Positions 35,054 through 43,827 of a stretch of 64,000 nucleotides of DNA are shown here, one piece after another. The notes under the pieces are model-generated. The model was given only the letters and a program-made list of their open reading frames with translations. It did no database searches and was not told the origin of the DNA. Made by a program: the position numbers and the translations under genes. Origin of the DNA: Gimesia sp. (GTDB lineage Bacteria > Planctomycetota > Planctomycetia > Planctomycetales > Planctomycetaceae); assembly GCA_002706765.1 (NCBI GenBank), contig PAJV01000008.1, positions 1 to 64,000 of the forward strand, written 5' to 3'. Position 1 is the first letter of the stretch. Every line of letters begins with the position of its first letter.

Positions 35054-37196
35054 GAGAGAAGTCCAATTAGCTGAGCTGTCCCTGCTGATGGAAGCATTGT
35101 GCGAAGAAAGTCTTACGCCTGCGGAGCAGACGCGCCTCGAAGAAATTGTATTGTCTGACCCCGAGGCAATGCAGTTCTATTTGAACTATTCTCACCTGCA
35201 TGGCACACTCCACTGGGATCAGGCGCAAGGGGCAGAAGAAGCGATTCCCGAAGCGAGTCCCGTTTCGGAAACTGAGTTGACAGTAACTTCCCCCTCTGTA
35301 TCCCCTGGGCGCAGAAAGTATCTGGTACCCGGACTGACAACCGCGTGTGCACTGGGATTAATTGTGCTCTTTGGGGCTGCCTGGTTTCGACAGCCACATC
35401 AATCGGTCGAGGTAGCGGATCCGGCTGATCAGAGGGAATCAGTAACTTCTGGTAATGTAGTGGATGCGCGACAGGCTACACAGAAAAATTCCACCCGCTC
35501 CCTTAAGATCGAAGCCTCGCAGCATCCCATGTTGCAGGCTCAGCAAAGCGATCGTCTGAAATCGGCAGGGAATCAGCCACTGGTTGCCGTAAAGCCGGAA
35601 CAGCTGCCCCCCGCGCCGGTACTGCCTGCATCGGCCTCGGATGACGCCATTGTGATGTATATCAATCATCGCATTCAGGATGGGTGGAAGGCAGCGAATA
35701 TCGAGCCTTCTCCTTTTGCGACGGACGAAGAATGGATCAGACGCGTCTATCTGGATGTCATCGGTCGCATTCCCACGACTGCGGAAGCAGAACAGTTTTT
35801 GAAATCGACTCAAGCCGATAAGCATCAGAAGCTGGTCCAGAAATTGACAGCTAATCCGAGTTACGTAACGAACTGGTCGACCATCTGGACACGCCTGTTA
35901 ATCGGCCGCACGACAACACGCGATATCAATCGACGCGCCCTGCAGGATTTCCTGGTTCAGAGTTTTGCCGACAATCGTCCCTGGAGTGATATCGTTTTTG
36001 ATCTGGTTTCCGCAGAAGGGGACGCTGACACCAATGGGGCGACCAATTTTCTGCTGGCTCATTTAAATAACGAAGCAGTCCCGGCAACCGCGATCACCAC
36101 ACGTCTGTTTCTGGGAACACAGATTCAATGTACGCAATGTCATAACCACCCCTTTAACGATGCCACTCAGAGCCAGTTCTGGGAAATCAACAGTTTCTTC
36201 AAGCAGACAAAAGTGGTTCGTAAAAAAATGCCGGCCAAAGCTGGGGGAAAACAGGAATCTCAACTGACCCTGGTTTCGCTTCCTAATGGGGGGACCACTT
36301 TTTATGAGACACGCCAGGGGCTGATGCAGCCTGCTTACCCCAAATATGCCGGTGTAAAAGTTTCTGACGCTCCCGATGTCAACCGCAGGCAGGAGCTGGC
36401 AAAACTGATGACCTCGGGGGATGATCAGCAGTTGGCTCGTGCGATGGTGAACCGCATGTGGGCACACTTCTTTGGTTATGGTTTTACCCGTCCCGTTGAT
36501 GATATGGGCTATCATAATTCACCAACTCATCCTGAGCTGTTAAATGAACTGGCGCGGCAGTTTGTAGACAGTGGCTATGATATCAAACAGCTGATTGAGT
36601 GGATTTGCCTGTCGGACGCTTATCGCCTGAGCAGTCAGTTCATCGCCGATAATGAATCTGATAACCCCGAAGATGGCAGCACGCCCAATTTCAGTCGCAT
36701 GTATGTCAAGCAAATGACGGCAGAGCAGCTCTATGACTCGCTGCAGGTGACGGCTAATCCTGCGCTGGTCGTGACGGACTATTCTAATGCCTGGAATAAG
36801 ATGCAAAAGCGGGATCAGTGGTTGCAGCAGTTTGTTTACACACACGAAAATGAAGAGAATGATGAGACAACCACCTTCGACGGGACAATCACCCAGGCTT
36901 TAACCATGATGAATGGTTCGCTGGTGCAGAACAGCCTGGATGTGAAGCAGGAAGGAAGCATACTCGCATCGGTGCTGAAAGAACGCAACCCGGATAACAG
37001 GATTAAAAAATTGAGTCTGGCCGCATTGACCCGTTATCCCTCATCGAAAGAACTGACGGAGTTAAAACGTCTGGTGAAAGAACGAACCAGATATTTAACG
37101 AGTCAAAATGTCCCTCCCCAAACTGCCATTCAGCAAAGTTATCAGGATATCTACTGGGCTTATCTGAATTCAAATGAGTTCATTCTGATTCACTAA
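35046..37196 (+). CDS. Anti-sigma-like N-terminus fused to DUF1549/DUF1553
   Basis: A 716-residue membrane protein. Residues 1-60 (LSLLMEALCEESLTPAEQTR, DPEAMQFYLNYSHLHGTLHW) resemble the cytoplasmic N-terminus of planctomycete FecR-type anti-sigma proteins. One transmembrane helix follows (about 92-114), then a polar linker (to about 195). DUF1549 (about 199-380) contains CTQCHNHPF (362-370), and DUF1553 (about 440-716) has MVNRMWAHFFGYGFTRPVDDMG. The extracytoplasmic half is paralogous to the protein at 31360-33006. The gene overlaps the ECF sigma gene by 8 bases. The layout suggests a sensor that holds the sigma factor. The ATG at 35046 is preferred over an upstream in-frame start inside the sigma gene. 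Confidence 0.88.
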   Translation: MSKREVQLAELSLLMEALCEESLTPAEQTRLEEIVLSDPEAMQFYLNYSHLHGTLHWDQAQGAEEAIPEASPVSETELTVTSPSVSPGRRKYLVPGLTTACALGLIVLFGAAWFRQPHQSVEVADPADQRESVTSGNVVDARQATQKNSTRSLKIEASQHPMLQAQQSDRLKSAGNQPLVAVKPEQLPPAPVLPASASDDAIVMYINHRIQDGWKAANIEPSPFATDEEWIRRVYLDVIGRIPTTAEAEQFLKSTQADKHQKLVQKLTANPSYVTNWSTIWTRLLIGRTTTRDINRRALQDFLVQSFADNRPWSDIVFDLVSAEGDADTNGATNFLLAHLNNEAVPATAITTRLFLGTQIQCTQCHNHPFNDATQSQFWEINSFFKQTKVVRKKMPAKAGGKQESQLTLVSLPNGGTTFYETRQGLMQPAYPKYAGVKVSDAPDVNRRQELAKLMTSGDDQQLARAMVNRMWAHFFGYGFTRPVDDMGYHNSPTHPELLNELARQFVDSGYDIKQLIEWICLSDAYRLSSQFIADNESDNPEDGSTPNFSRMYVKQMTAEQLYDSLQVTANPALVVTDYSNAWNKMQKRDQWLQQFVYTHENEENDETTTFDGTITQALTMMNGSLVQNSLDVKQEGSILASVLKERNPDNRIKKLSLAALTRYPSSKELTELKRLVKERTRYLTSQNVPPQTAIQQSYQDIYWAYLNSNEFILIH

Positions 37197-37452
37197 ACGG
37201 TCTCCCGTTTTACTGTAGCGTCTTCAGGCCTGTTTGGACCGAGTGTAATACATCGAGAGACGCGAGAGTATCATGTCGTACGCTCTCGATTGCATCTCTT
37301 CGTTCTTTCTCTATTTTCGATTGAACTATTGGAAACGACCGGGTGCTGACCCAGGTTTACCAACACTTGCAGCGTTGTTTCGGAACTGATATAGCTGACC
37401 GCTGACCTTTTATATCAATCTGGAAACTACAGCTACAGTGCAGGGGATTTCC

Positions 37453-38205
37453 ATGTCGGACCGTTTGTTTAACAAAGTTGCTGTCGTCACAGGGGCGAGC
37501 AGCGGAATCGGTTATTCCATCGCTGAATACTATCTGAACGAAGGGGCTAAGGTCGTAGCCTTTGCCCGACGAGTGGAACTACTGGAAGAACTGGAATCAC
37601 GCTACCCCGCGCGCACGCTGGTTGTGGATGGTGATGTGACCAGCGCTTCGGATCTGAACCGGCTGTCTTCTGCAACCGAACGACGATTTGGGCGGGTTGA
37701 TATTCTGGTTCCCAATGCGGGACTGGCTCGCGTGATCTCCATTGAGAATTCATCGCGGGAGGCGATTAACGAAACATTTGATGTCAATTTTCATGGTGCC
37801 CTGCAGACCGTTCGTACGTTTCTGCCGGTTCTCAACGATAAGGCTGCAATAATCTTTATTACCAGCTTTTTGACACAGGTCGGGTTTCCAGGCCTGGCTG
37901 CTTATTCCGCGTCAAAAGCGGCTGTAAAGTCATTAGCACAGACGCTATCAGTTGAACTGGGAACTCGTGGAATCCGAGTCAATTCGATTGCCCCGGGGCC
38001 AGTGGCAACTCCCTTGTGGGACCAGGTCGGACTCGATCCGATACAACTCAACGCAGTGGCTGAGAGTGTGACTTCACGATTAATTCCAGGAAAATTCAGT
38101 CAACCTGAAGAGATAGCCGAGGTCGCTGTCTTTCTCGCTTCGGATGCCGCTGGAAATATTTTCGGCCAGGAAATTGTCGTTGACGGTGGTTACACAGTCG
38201 GCTGA
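37453..38205 (+). CDS. Short-chain dehydrogenase/reductase
   Basis: A 250-residue NAD(P)-dependent oxidoreductase. VAVVTGASSGIGYSIAEYY binds cofactor, followed by DILVPNAGLA (Pro replacing the usual Asn in NNAG), FITSFLTQ (Ser), YSASKAAVK (Tyr, Lys) and NSIAPGPVATPLWD. IFGQEIVVDGGYTVG is the family ending. The ATG at 37453 has AGGGGA six bases upstream and is preferred over GTG 37438. It stands alone and converges with the PilZ gene 15 bases downstream. The substrate is unknown. Confidence 0.88.
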   Translation: MSDRLFNKVAVVTGASSGIGYSIAEYYLNEGAKVVAFARRVELLEELESRYPARTLVVDGDVTSASDLNRLSSATERRFGRVDILVPNAGLARVISIENSSREAINETFDVNFHGALQTVRTFLPVLNDKAAIIFITSFLTQVGFPGLAAYSASKAAVKSLAQTLSVELGTRGIRVNSIAPGPVATPLWDQVGLDPIQLNAVAESVTSRLIPGKFSQPEEIAEVAVFLASDAAGNIFGQEIVVDGGYTVG

Positions 38206-38220
38206 AACGACAGCTCTGCC

Positions 38221-38628
38221 TTATGGTAGTTGATGGTGAGCCCTTGCCACGGGACCGGGATTCCGATCCAGATAGGACTTCAAAGTTCTCAACTGTTTCG
38301 GTGTCAGGCAGACACACATTTCACAGCCCGTGGTATACTGACCGAGTACTGTCAGTTCCTGCCACATGACTTTAACGGTTGAATTAAAAAGATGTTCGGC
38401 TGAGTGATGAACCTGGATCAACAGTGCTTCACCGATCGAAAGCGGTAAGTCCAGCAGAATGCGAATTCCGTCAAGTGAGACATCATATAAAACTGCGTTG
38501 AGGGGTTCTCTTTCGTGGCCGTTTTCTCCCGATCGCAGCAGACGGATCTCAGGGCCTGCCTGCAGTCTCTCATGCAGTCGTCTCTCTTCCCCTGAACGTC
38601 TATTAGTGGATTTTCTCCGGTCAGTCAT
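38221..38628 (-). CDS. PilZ-domain protein
   Basis: A 135-residue cytoplasmic protein consisting mainly of a PilZ-like domain. The Arg-rich start (MTDRRKSTNRRSGEERRLHER) offers RxxxR-type switch residues, and YDVSLDGIRILLD matches D/NxSxxG. AGGA precedes the ATG. It is shorter than the PilZ protein at 29405 and otherwise unrelated in its N-terminus. The target process is not indicated. Confidence 0.75.
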   Translation of the reverse strand: MTDRRKSTNRRSGEERRLHERLQAGPEIRLLRSGENGHEREPLNAVLYDVSLDGIRILLDLPLSIGEALLIQVHHSAEHLFNSTVKVMWQELTVLGQYTTGCEMCVCLTPKQLRTLKSYLDRNPGPVARAHHQLP

Positions 38629-38791
38629 AAATTATTCCTGCTGTCTGGTGACCCCATACCTGTTTTTAAATCAGGCGGAATGTGATCGGAATCAATGTAT
38701 ACCCTGCAGGTCAAGTATAGATCCTGTGAGGGAACAGCGCGCGAAGGACTGAGAAAAACAATTGTGGATTTCCACCGCAGGTCTGGTTGTA

Positions 38792-40141
38792 TCAGCTTTG
38801 CGGCTTGACCGGTTTGAACAGAGGCATGATTTCATTCAGATTATCCTGTTCACACAGCAATATAACAGTGTCACCCGCCTGGATCTGATCATCAGCGCCG
38901 GGGACCTTAACACAATCTTCTTTGACCACTGCTGCGATCAGTGCCTGTTTCAGTTTGAGATCTTTGAGTCGGGCCTGTGTGATAGGCGAGTTTTTTCTGA
39001 CTTCCAATTCCAGAATCGCAGAATTACCTCCCCCGATTTCAGAGTGACTGATGATGGGACCTGACTGAACCATACCCATGATCTGACGCGTAATCACTTC
39101 CCGGGGACTGACGGCGACGTCGATCCCCAGTTTTTCCAGCACGTTGGCATAGTCCGGACGCCTGACGATACTCATAATGCGGTCTGCACCGAGTTCTTTG
39201 GCTTCGACGCCACACACGATATTGTCTTCATCCCGACCTGTTGCGGCGATAAATACGTCTGCTTTCCCCACACGCGCTTCTTCCATTTCCGTACGACGGG
39301 TCGCATCGGCGTGAAGTACCGTGGTCGAGGCGAGATGGCGAGAGAGAAAGTCGCAGCGTTGTGGGTCTGCTTCGAGAATGGTTACGGAATATTCTTTCTT
39401 CTGCAGAATGCGTGCGAGATTGAAGCCGATATTTCCACCGCCGGCTATAATAACCCGAAATTTCAAGGCACGTTTATGCTGGAACATGCGGTGAACCTGA
39501 TCGATATTTTCCTGTGTTCCAATCAGTGTGACGATCTGGCCTGCCTGGATAATATTATCAGCACCTGCAATGGATGTGTTTTTACCATCGGAAATCAGTC
39601 CGACGCGAACTCCGCTGGGCAGTTTGAGATTCTTCAGCTCAATGCCATCGGCTTTCACACCGGGTTGCACATCCAGAACCTGAATCACTACTTCTCCCCG
39701 GGCAAAGTTTTCGACGGCGAACATGCCGGGCTCCCCGATTGCTTTAGCCAGTTCCAAGGCTGTTAAATATTCAAGGCTCAGCAGTCGGTCGATATTGAAA
39801 TGACGCTGGTAATCGAACGTGCTCAGATTCAGATAGGCATGGTTGAATACACGGGCCACACAGCGTCGTGCCCCCATCGCTTTGGCCAGACTGGCTCCCA
39901 CCATGTTGACTTCATCCTGGCTGGTAACCGCCAGACAGATGTCAGCTCCCAGTACTCCTGCCTGAAATAGAATGGCAGAATCACAGGCGGAGCCACAGAT
40001 GGTCTGCACGTCGACCCGTTCTTCAATCAGTTCCAGTGCAGCTCTGGATTTATCAATAATTGTGACGTTGTGTTGTGCGGCACAGAGAGTGTCGGCAACA
40101 AATGTGCCCACTGTTCCTGCACCCATAATGACGATGTTCAT
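38792..40141 (-). CDS. trkA: Trk potassium uptake regulator TrkA
   Basis: A 449-residue cytoplasmic gating subunit of a Trk/Ktr-type potassium transporter. It has the duplicated arrangement RCK_N-RCK_C-RCK_N-RCK_C: the first nucleotide-binding loop is MGAGTVGTFVA (6-16) with VTIIDKS, the second is IAGGGNIGFNLA (about 231-242) with TILEADPQR. Each is followed by a TrkA_C domain. No TrkH/TrkG channel gene is in the window, so the membrane partner is elsewhere. The gene lies 54 bases after an ABC-2-type permease gene on the same strand. Confidence 0.93.
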   Translation of the reverse strand: MNIVIMGAGTVGTFVADTLCAAQHNVTIIDKSRAALELIEERVDVQTICGSACDSAILFQAGVLGADICLAVTSQDEVNMVGASLAKAMGARRCVARVFNHAYLNLSTFDYQRHFNIDRLLSLEYLTALELAKAIGEPGMFAVENFARGEVVIQVLDVQPGVKADGIELKNLKLPSGVRVGLISDGKNTSIAGADNIIQAGQIVTLIGTQENIDQVHRMFQHKRALKFRVIIAGGGNIGFNLARILQKKEYSVTILEADPQRCDFLSRHLASTTVLHADATRRTEMEEARVGKADVFIAATGRDEDNIVCGVEAKELGADRIMSIVRRPDYANVLEKLGIDVAVSPREVITRQIMGMVQSGPIISHSEIGGGNSAILELEVRKNSPITQARLKDLKLKQALIAAVVKEDCVKVPGADDQIQAGDTVILLCEQDNLNEIMPLFKPVKPQS

Positions 40142-40195
40142 ATTTAACTCAACAGACCTCTGTTCTCAGGACAGGACTCCCAGGCTGGAAGGACA

Positions 40196-41092
40196 TCAGC
40201 TGCTTGCGCTGCGATAGCTGTTTAATGACCGTTTGAATATATAACGTGAAAGAAATAACATCAGTAGCGTGATAGAAACTGAGACCAGCGTGATCCAGGA
40301 TGGTTCCAGTGTTTTGGATAGCAGTTGGCGCGCAGGTACTGTTACCACGAGTAGAATCGGAATGATATAAGAGAATGCAAACCGCAAAATTTCACCAGTA
40401 GGGGAGCCGCTGTAGATACTCCGTGGATAACGTGCAAAAACCGTAATATAAAACCAGAAATCATAAAGACCCTGATTGCGGCCGAACCAGATACTGCTGC
40501 TGGCAAGGGCAATCATCAGGCTGTAAAAAAAAGCGACTCCCACCATCAGCAACAGGCAGTACATTAAGATCTGCCCGGCCCCCTGGCAGCAGGAACTGAG
40601 AATCAGCAGCCACCGTCCTGAGTACGCTAGATCCTGCATGAGCTGGAAGCCAGATTCCAGATGAACGGTTTTCGACAGGGAGTAAAACAGAAGCGCTCCC
40701 GCAAGCAGCACCTGGTTCAACATCGCCAGATTCACTTTCTCGAAGGAAACCAGGAACTGAGTATCGATGGGTTTTAACAGGACAAAGTCCAGATTTCCAT
40801 TTCGAATCAATTCGCTGAAATTGGCACAGTTCGGCATAAAGAACGTTTCCACGAAAGCATTGATCAACATGCCTGTCGCCATAAAGGCAAAGTACTCTTC
40901 ACGAGTCCAGTCATTTATTGAATTGACATTCCGATAGATGATGTCAAATAAAATTAACTGAGCCGCGAACCAAAACCCGCGCGTGACAACGGTAATAATG
41001 AGATTGCCGCGGAACGTCATTTCACGAATCAATGAATTACGGAGGAAGGTGATCCAGACTCGCCCGTAATGGGGACGGGGATTACTTGCCAT
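40196..41092 (-). CDS. ABC-2-type transporter permease, orphan
   Basis: A 298-residue six-helix membrane protein of the ABC-2/DUF990 permease type. [41 protein letters not shown] (the characteristic cytoplasmic loop) and [24 protein letters not shown] are typical. Family members normally occur as a pair of permeases with an ATPase. Here neither is adjacent; trkA follows on the same strand and the upstream gene is divergent. The substrate is unknown. Confidence 0.88.
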   Translation of the reverse strand: MASNPRPHYGRVWITFLRNSLIREMTFRGNLIITVVTRGFWFAAQLILFDIIYRNVNSINDWTREEYFAFMATGMLINAFVETFFMPNCANFSELIRNGNLDFVLLKPIDTQFLVSFEKVNLAMLNQVLLAGALLFYSLSKTVHLESGFQLMQDLAYSGRWLLILSSCCQGAGQILMYCLLLMVGVAFFYSLMIALASSSIWFGRNQGLYDFWFYITVFARYPRSIYSGSPTGEILRFAFSYIIPILLVVTVPARQLLSKTLEPSWITLVSVSITLLMLFLSRYIFKRSLNSYRSASS

Positions 41093-41431
41093 TAGTTGAA
41101 ATACTTTCTACGCGAATCAATCGATGGTAAATCACTGTGGTTAATATCATTCCTGCTGTCGAACTGTATTTTATTTGATTTCCGTTGAGAAGTCTTCTCC
41201 AGCCGGTCATTCTGATCAAGTAAACTGAATTTGAATGGTAAACTGTCTGGAATAAAGAGCTTGTAGAGAACCTTCTCAAGCGGTTGTTTAAAGAAAAAAT
41301 CCCGATTCCTGCAAAAATCTAATGGAAAAATAAATATGATTTCAGAGAGAAAACAGCGCCGGACTCATTTGGCGTGTAAACTTTGGGTAAGGACTCTGTG
41401 GTCATTTTTGCTGAATCTGAAAGTATAAACA
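41093..41431. other. Divergent intergenic region
   Basis: This is a non-coding stretch between the ABC-2 permease gene (minus) and the secreted-protein gene (plus). It is AT-rich in its right half. No clear promoter hexamers, repeats or RNA genes were recognised. Confidence 0.5.
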
Positions 41432-42094
41432 ATGAACAAAATAACCAGTTTTTTCTCTGCTAATCGTATTGCTTCCAGAACTTTCGTACTGGGGTTAGTA
41501 ATCTATTTTAGTGCCATGACACTCACGGCGTCAGCACAGAATGATCCTTTTCGTACGGGCGACGATCAGCAGGAACTGACACCTCAACAACAGGAAGCAG
41601 ATGCACAAGAGTTGCTTAAGGGAGTTGAGAAACTGGTTTTGTCTCAACAGAAGCGGGTTGCCAAAGAAGTCATTCGCAAGTACCCCAAATCGGAATCTGC
41701 TAAAATCGCCGAGTTGATTCTGGAAGAGTACAAGCGCTTTGATCAACTGAAAGAAGCAGATGAAGCTGCAGAAGCAGCCTGGAAGAACGAAGTGCGCAAC
41801 TACTGGTTTGTAGAGCGAAATCCAGTACATAATACCAGTTACTTTACGTTGCTGGAAGGAACCCAGTTAAGCCCGGCTCTGATCATCAATCAGGCTAAGA
41901 CACCAGTATTGTATGAAATGAAAGGCCCTTCCATGCCCTGGAATGGTCCGTACCGGTTACGCCCCAATGAGTCACATGATTTTAATTATCCGGTACAGAT
42001 TCGTTTCTTTTCCGATCAGGGGGTTGTCGTCAAGCATCTGGCACAGGGACAGACTCTTCAGCTCAATGGAAACAATACTCTACATATCAAATAA
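41432..42094 (+). CDS. Secreted protein of unknown function
   Basis: A 220-residue exported protein I do not recognise. The signal peptide is long (about 1-35, LVIYFSAMTLTASAQ). A Gln/Glu/Lys-rich helical part follows (about 45-120), with TPR-like character around VLSQQKRVAKEVIRKYPKSE. A beta-rich C-terminal half (about 130-220) contains LLEGTQLSPALIINQAK and GPYRLRPNESHDFNYPVQI. No neighbour suggests a function. The ATG at 41432 has no strong ribosome binding site. Confidence 0.65.
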   Translation: MNKITSFFSANRIASRTFVLGLVIYFSAMTLTASAQNDPFRTGDDQQELTPQQQEADAQELLKGVEKLVLSQQKRVAKEVIRKYPKSESAKIAELILEEYKRFDQLKEADEAAEAAWKNEVRNYWFVERNPVHNTSYFTLLEGTQLSPALIINQAKTPVLYEMKGPSMPWNGPYRLRPNESHDFNYPVQIRFFSDQGVVVKHLAQGQTLQLNGNNTLHIK

Positions 42095-42425
42095 TAATCG
42101 GTGTCTTTCCTGATAAATTGTGAGATTTCTTCCTGAGTTCTTTGCATACCTTAGCACATAATATTAACAGCCACCGTTTATAAGTGATTTGAGAACCTGG
42201 TCTTGGGTCGTATTGTGCGATTTGTTTGAGGTCGTTTCAGAACACTCACTTCATTGAGAATTCCCCTTTTCGCCTGATGGGAATGTCGCTATACTTCCCC
42301 CGCATTTCTCATTTACCATTTGGTAAAGCACCTCTCTCAACGTTCAACTTTTCTACTCCTCTCTCTCAATTACCATTCCAGTCACAGCAACTTACTGCTG
42401 CGGTTCGCAATAAGGAGCCTCGCAG
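42095..42425. other. Intergenic region without gene
   Basis: No gene was found between the secreted-protein and DUF1207 genes. The stretch is pyrimidine-rich around 42290-42380. AAGGAG at 42412-42417 is the ribosome binding site that supports the GTG start at 42426. Confidence 0.55.
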
Positions 42426-43631
42426 GTGAGGTTATATCTTCCATTATCCGTTCAACATTTCCTGTGGGGAGTGCTGGTGAGCGCTGTCTGTGCCAATCTG
42501 GAAGCACAACAGTTTGCCAGTTCACAGCCATTTATGGCTCCGTCTCCCCATGCAAATGCAACTCAGGGACCAAGCCAGGCGCAACGATACCTGGAGAATC
42601 AATATGAAAATCGACAACAGAATCCGATTCAACTGGGACTTCCTTTACATCAGACCGAATCCATAAGAACGGTCAGCGGCCAGCAGGAGATCAGTCGCAA
42701 CCTGCCTCCCCTGTATTCCCAGGCCAGGCTGGAATCTGATCTGCTGCCAGACCAGATTCAGCGTGTTAATTCTGGTCAACCTGCATTTGACTCGTACCCA
42801 GAGTTCGATGCCATGACTGAGCCAGAGGATATGTATTCGGACTCCATCGAACAGTTATGCGCCGAAAGCTGTTGGGGGTGGACGGTCTTGCCTACTGATT
42901 TGCTCTACAAGTCTTATCTGGCAGGGCCTAAAGAGTCTCGAATGGCATTGGCCATCCTGCATGAAAAAGATATTGGCTGGCAGATGGAACTGGAAGCAGG
43001 TGCCCGTGTTGGTATTTTAAGATACGGCTCGCTGAATGATAATGTCCTGGAAGGCTGGCAGTTAGATGTCGAAGGAGCTGGCCCGCCTCGCTTGAATATG
43101 GAAGAAGAAATGGACCTCGATGCCACCGATTTCCGCGTAGGCGTTCCTTTAACCTGGAGACGAGGCGCTTACCAGGCGAAGTTTGCGTATTATCATACCA
43201 GTGCCCACGCCGGGGATGAATACGTCGAACGGAATCCCGGGTTTCAGCGAATCAATTATGTACGTGATGCGTTTGTCTTAGGCGGTGGTTACTTTCCTGA
43301 TCCGGATTTACGACTCTACGCTGAAATTGGCTATGCATTTAATACAGACGGCGGTGCGCAACCTTGGGAACTCCAGTTCGGTGCTGAGTTCAGTCCAGTA
43401 GAACATTCCGGGATTTTTGGGGCTCCCTTCTGGGCCATAAACGGTTATTTACGCGAAGAAGTTAACTGGGGCGGCAATGTGAATATCATGGTTGGCTGGC
43501 AGTGGCGTGGTGATCGAAACAACCATCTGTTCCGAATCGGCCTGCAATACCTCGATGGAAAAACCATGCAATATGCGTTCTTTAACAACTCGGAGCAGTT
43601 TGTCGGTTTTGGTACCTGGTACGATTTCTAG
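42426..43631 (+). CDS. DUF1207 outer-membrane-type protein
   Basis: A 401-residue exported protein. The signal peptide ends near LEAQQ (about 28). Residues 30-140 are Gln/Pro-rich and probably disordered. The DUF1207 core starts at WGWTVLPTDLLYKSYLAGPKESRM. It continues with alternating aromatic/polar strands (YQAKFAYYHTSAHAGDEY, RLYAEIGYAFNTDGG, HLFRIGLQYLDG) and ends FVGFGTWYDF; a terminal Phe is typical of outer-membrane barrels. The start is GTG with AAGGAG eight bases upstream. The ligand or channel role is unknown. Confidence 0.82.
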   Translation: MRLYLPLSVQHFLWGVLVSAVCANLEAQQFASSQPFMAPSPHANATQGPSQAQRYLENQYENRQQNPIQLGLPLHQTESIRTVSGQQEISRNLPPLYSQARLESDLLPDQIQRVNSGQPAFDSYPEFDAMTEPEDMYSDSIEQLCAESCWGWTVLPTDLLYKSYLAGPKESRMALAILHEKDIGWQMELEAGARVGILRYGSLNDNVLEGWQLDVEGAGPPRLNMEEEMDLDATDFRVGVPLTWRRGAYQAKFAYYHTSAHAGDEYVERNPGFQRINYVRDAFVLGGGYFPDPDLRLYAEIGYAFNTDGGAQPWELQFGAEFSPVEHSGIFGAPFWAINGYLREEVNWGGNVNIMVGWQWRGDRNNHLFRIGLQYLDGKTMQYAFFNNSEQFVGFGTWYDF

Positions 43632-43764
43632 GCTGTGGCCAGTATTACTTGAACATCTCCCAGGCCATTTGAACCGGGTATAGCAGATTAAGCGATGCTC
43701 TGTTTGAATGTGGCATCTTCCAGAGCCTGAACCTGGCACTGCTGCTCGCCATCCTTGAAAACTC

Positions 43765-43773
43765 TGCTATAAT
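43765..43773 (+). promoter_or_regulatory. Extended -10 promoter candidate
   Basis: TGCTATAAT matches an extended -10 element (TGnTATAAT) exactly. It lies 54 bases before the SUMT-HemD start, giving a short leader. No convincing -35 is present at 17 bases, which an extended -10 can tolerate. Confidence 0.45.
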
Positions 43774-43827
43774 GTCGCTTTACATCTATCTTAAAGCGAT
43801 TAATTGTTGTGGAGTGATATAAATCTG

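Noticed and set aside
41082-41279. 65-codon minus-strand frame upstream of the ABC-2 permease
   Set aside because: It overlaps the permease start, has no signal, helix or ribosome binding site, and resembles random sequence.
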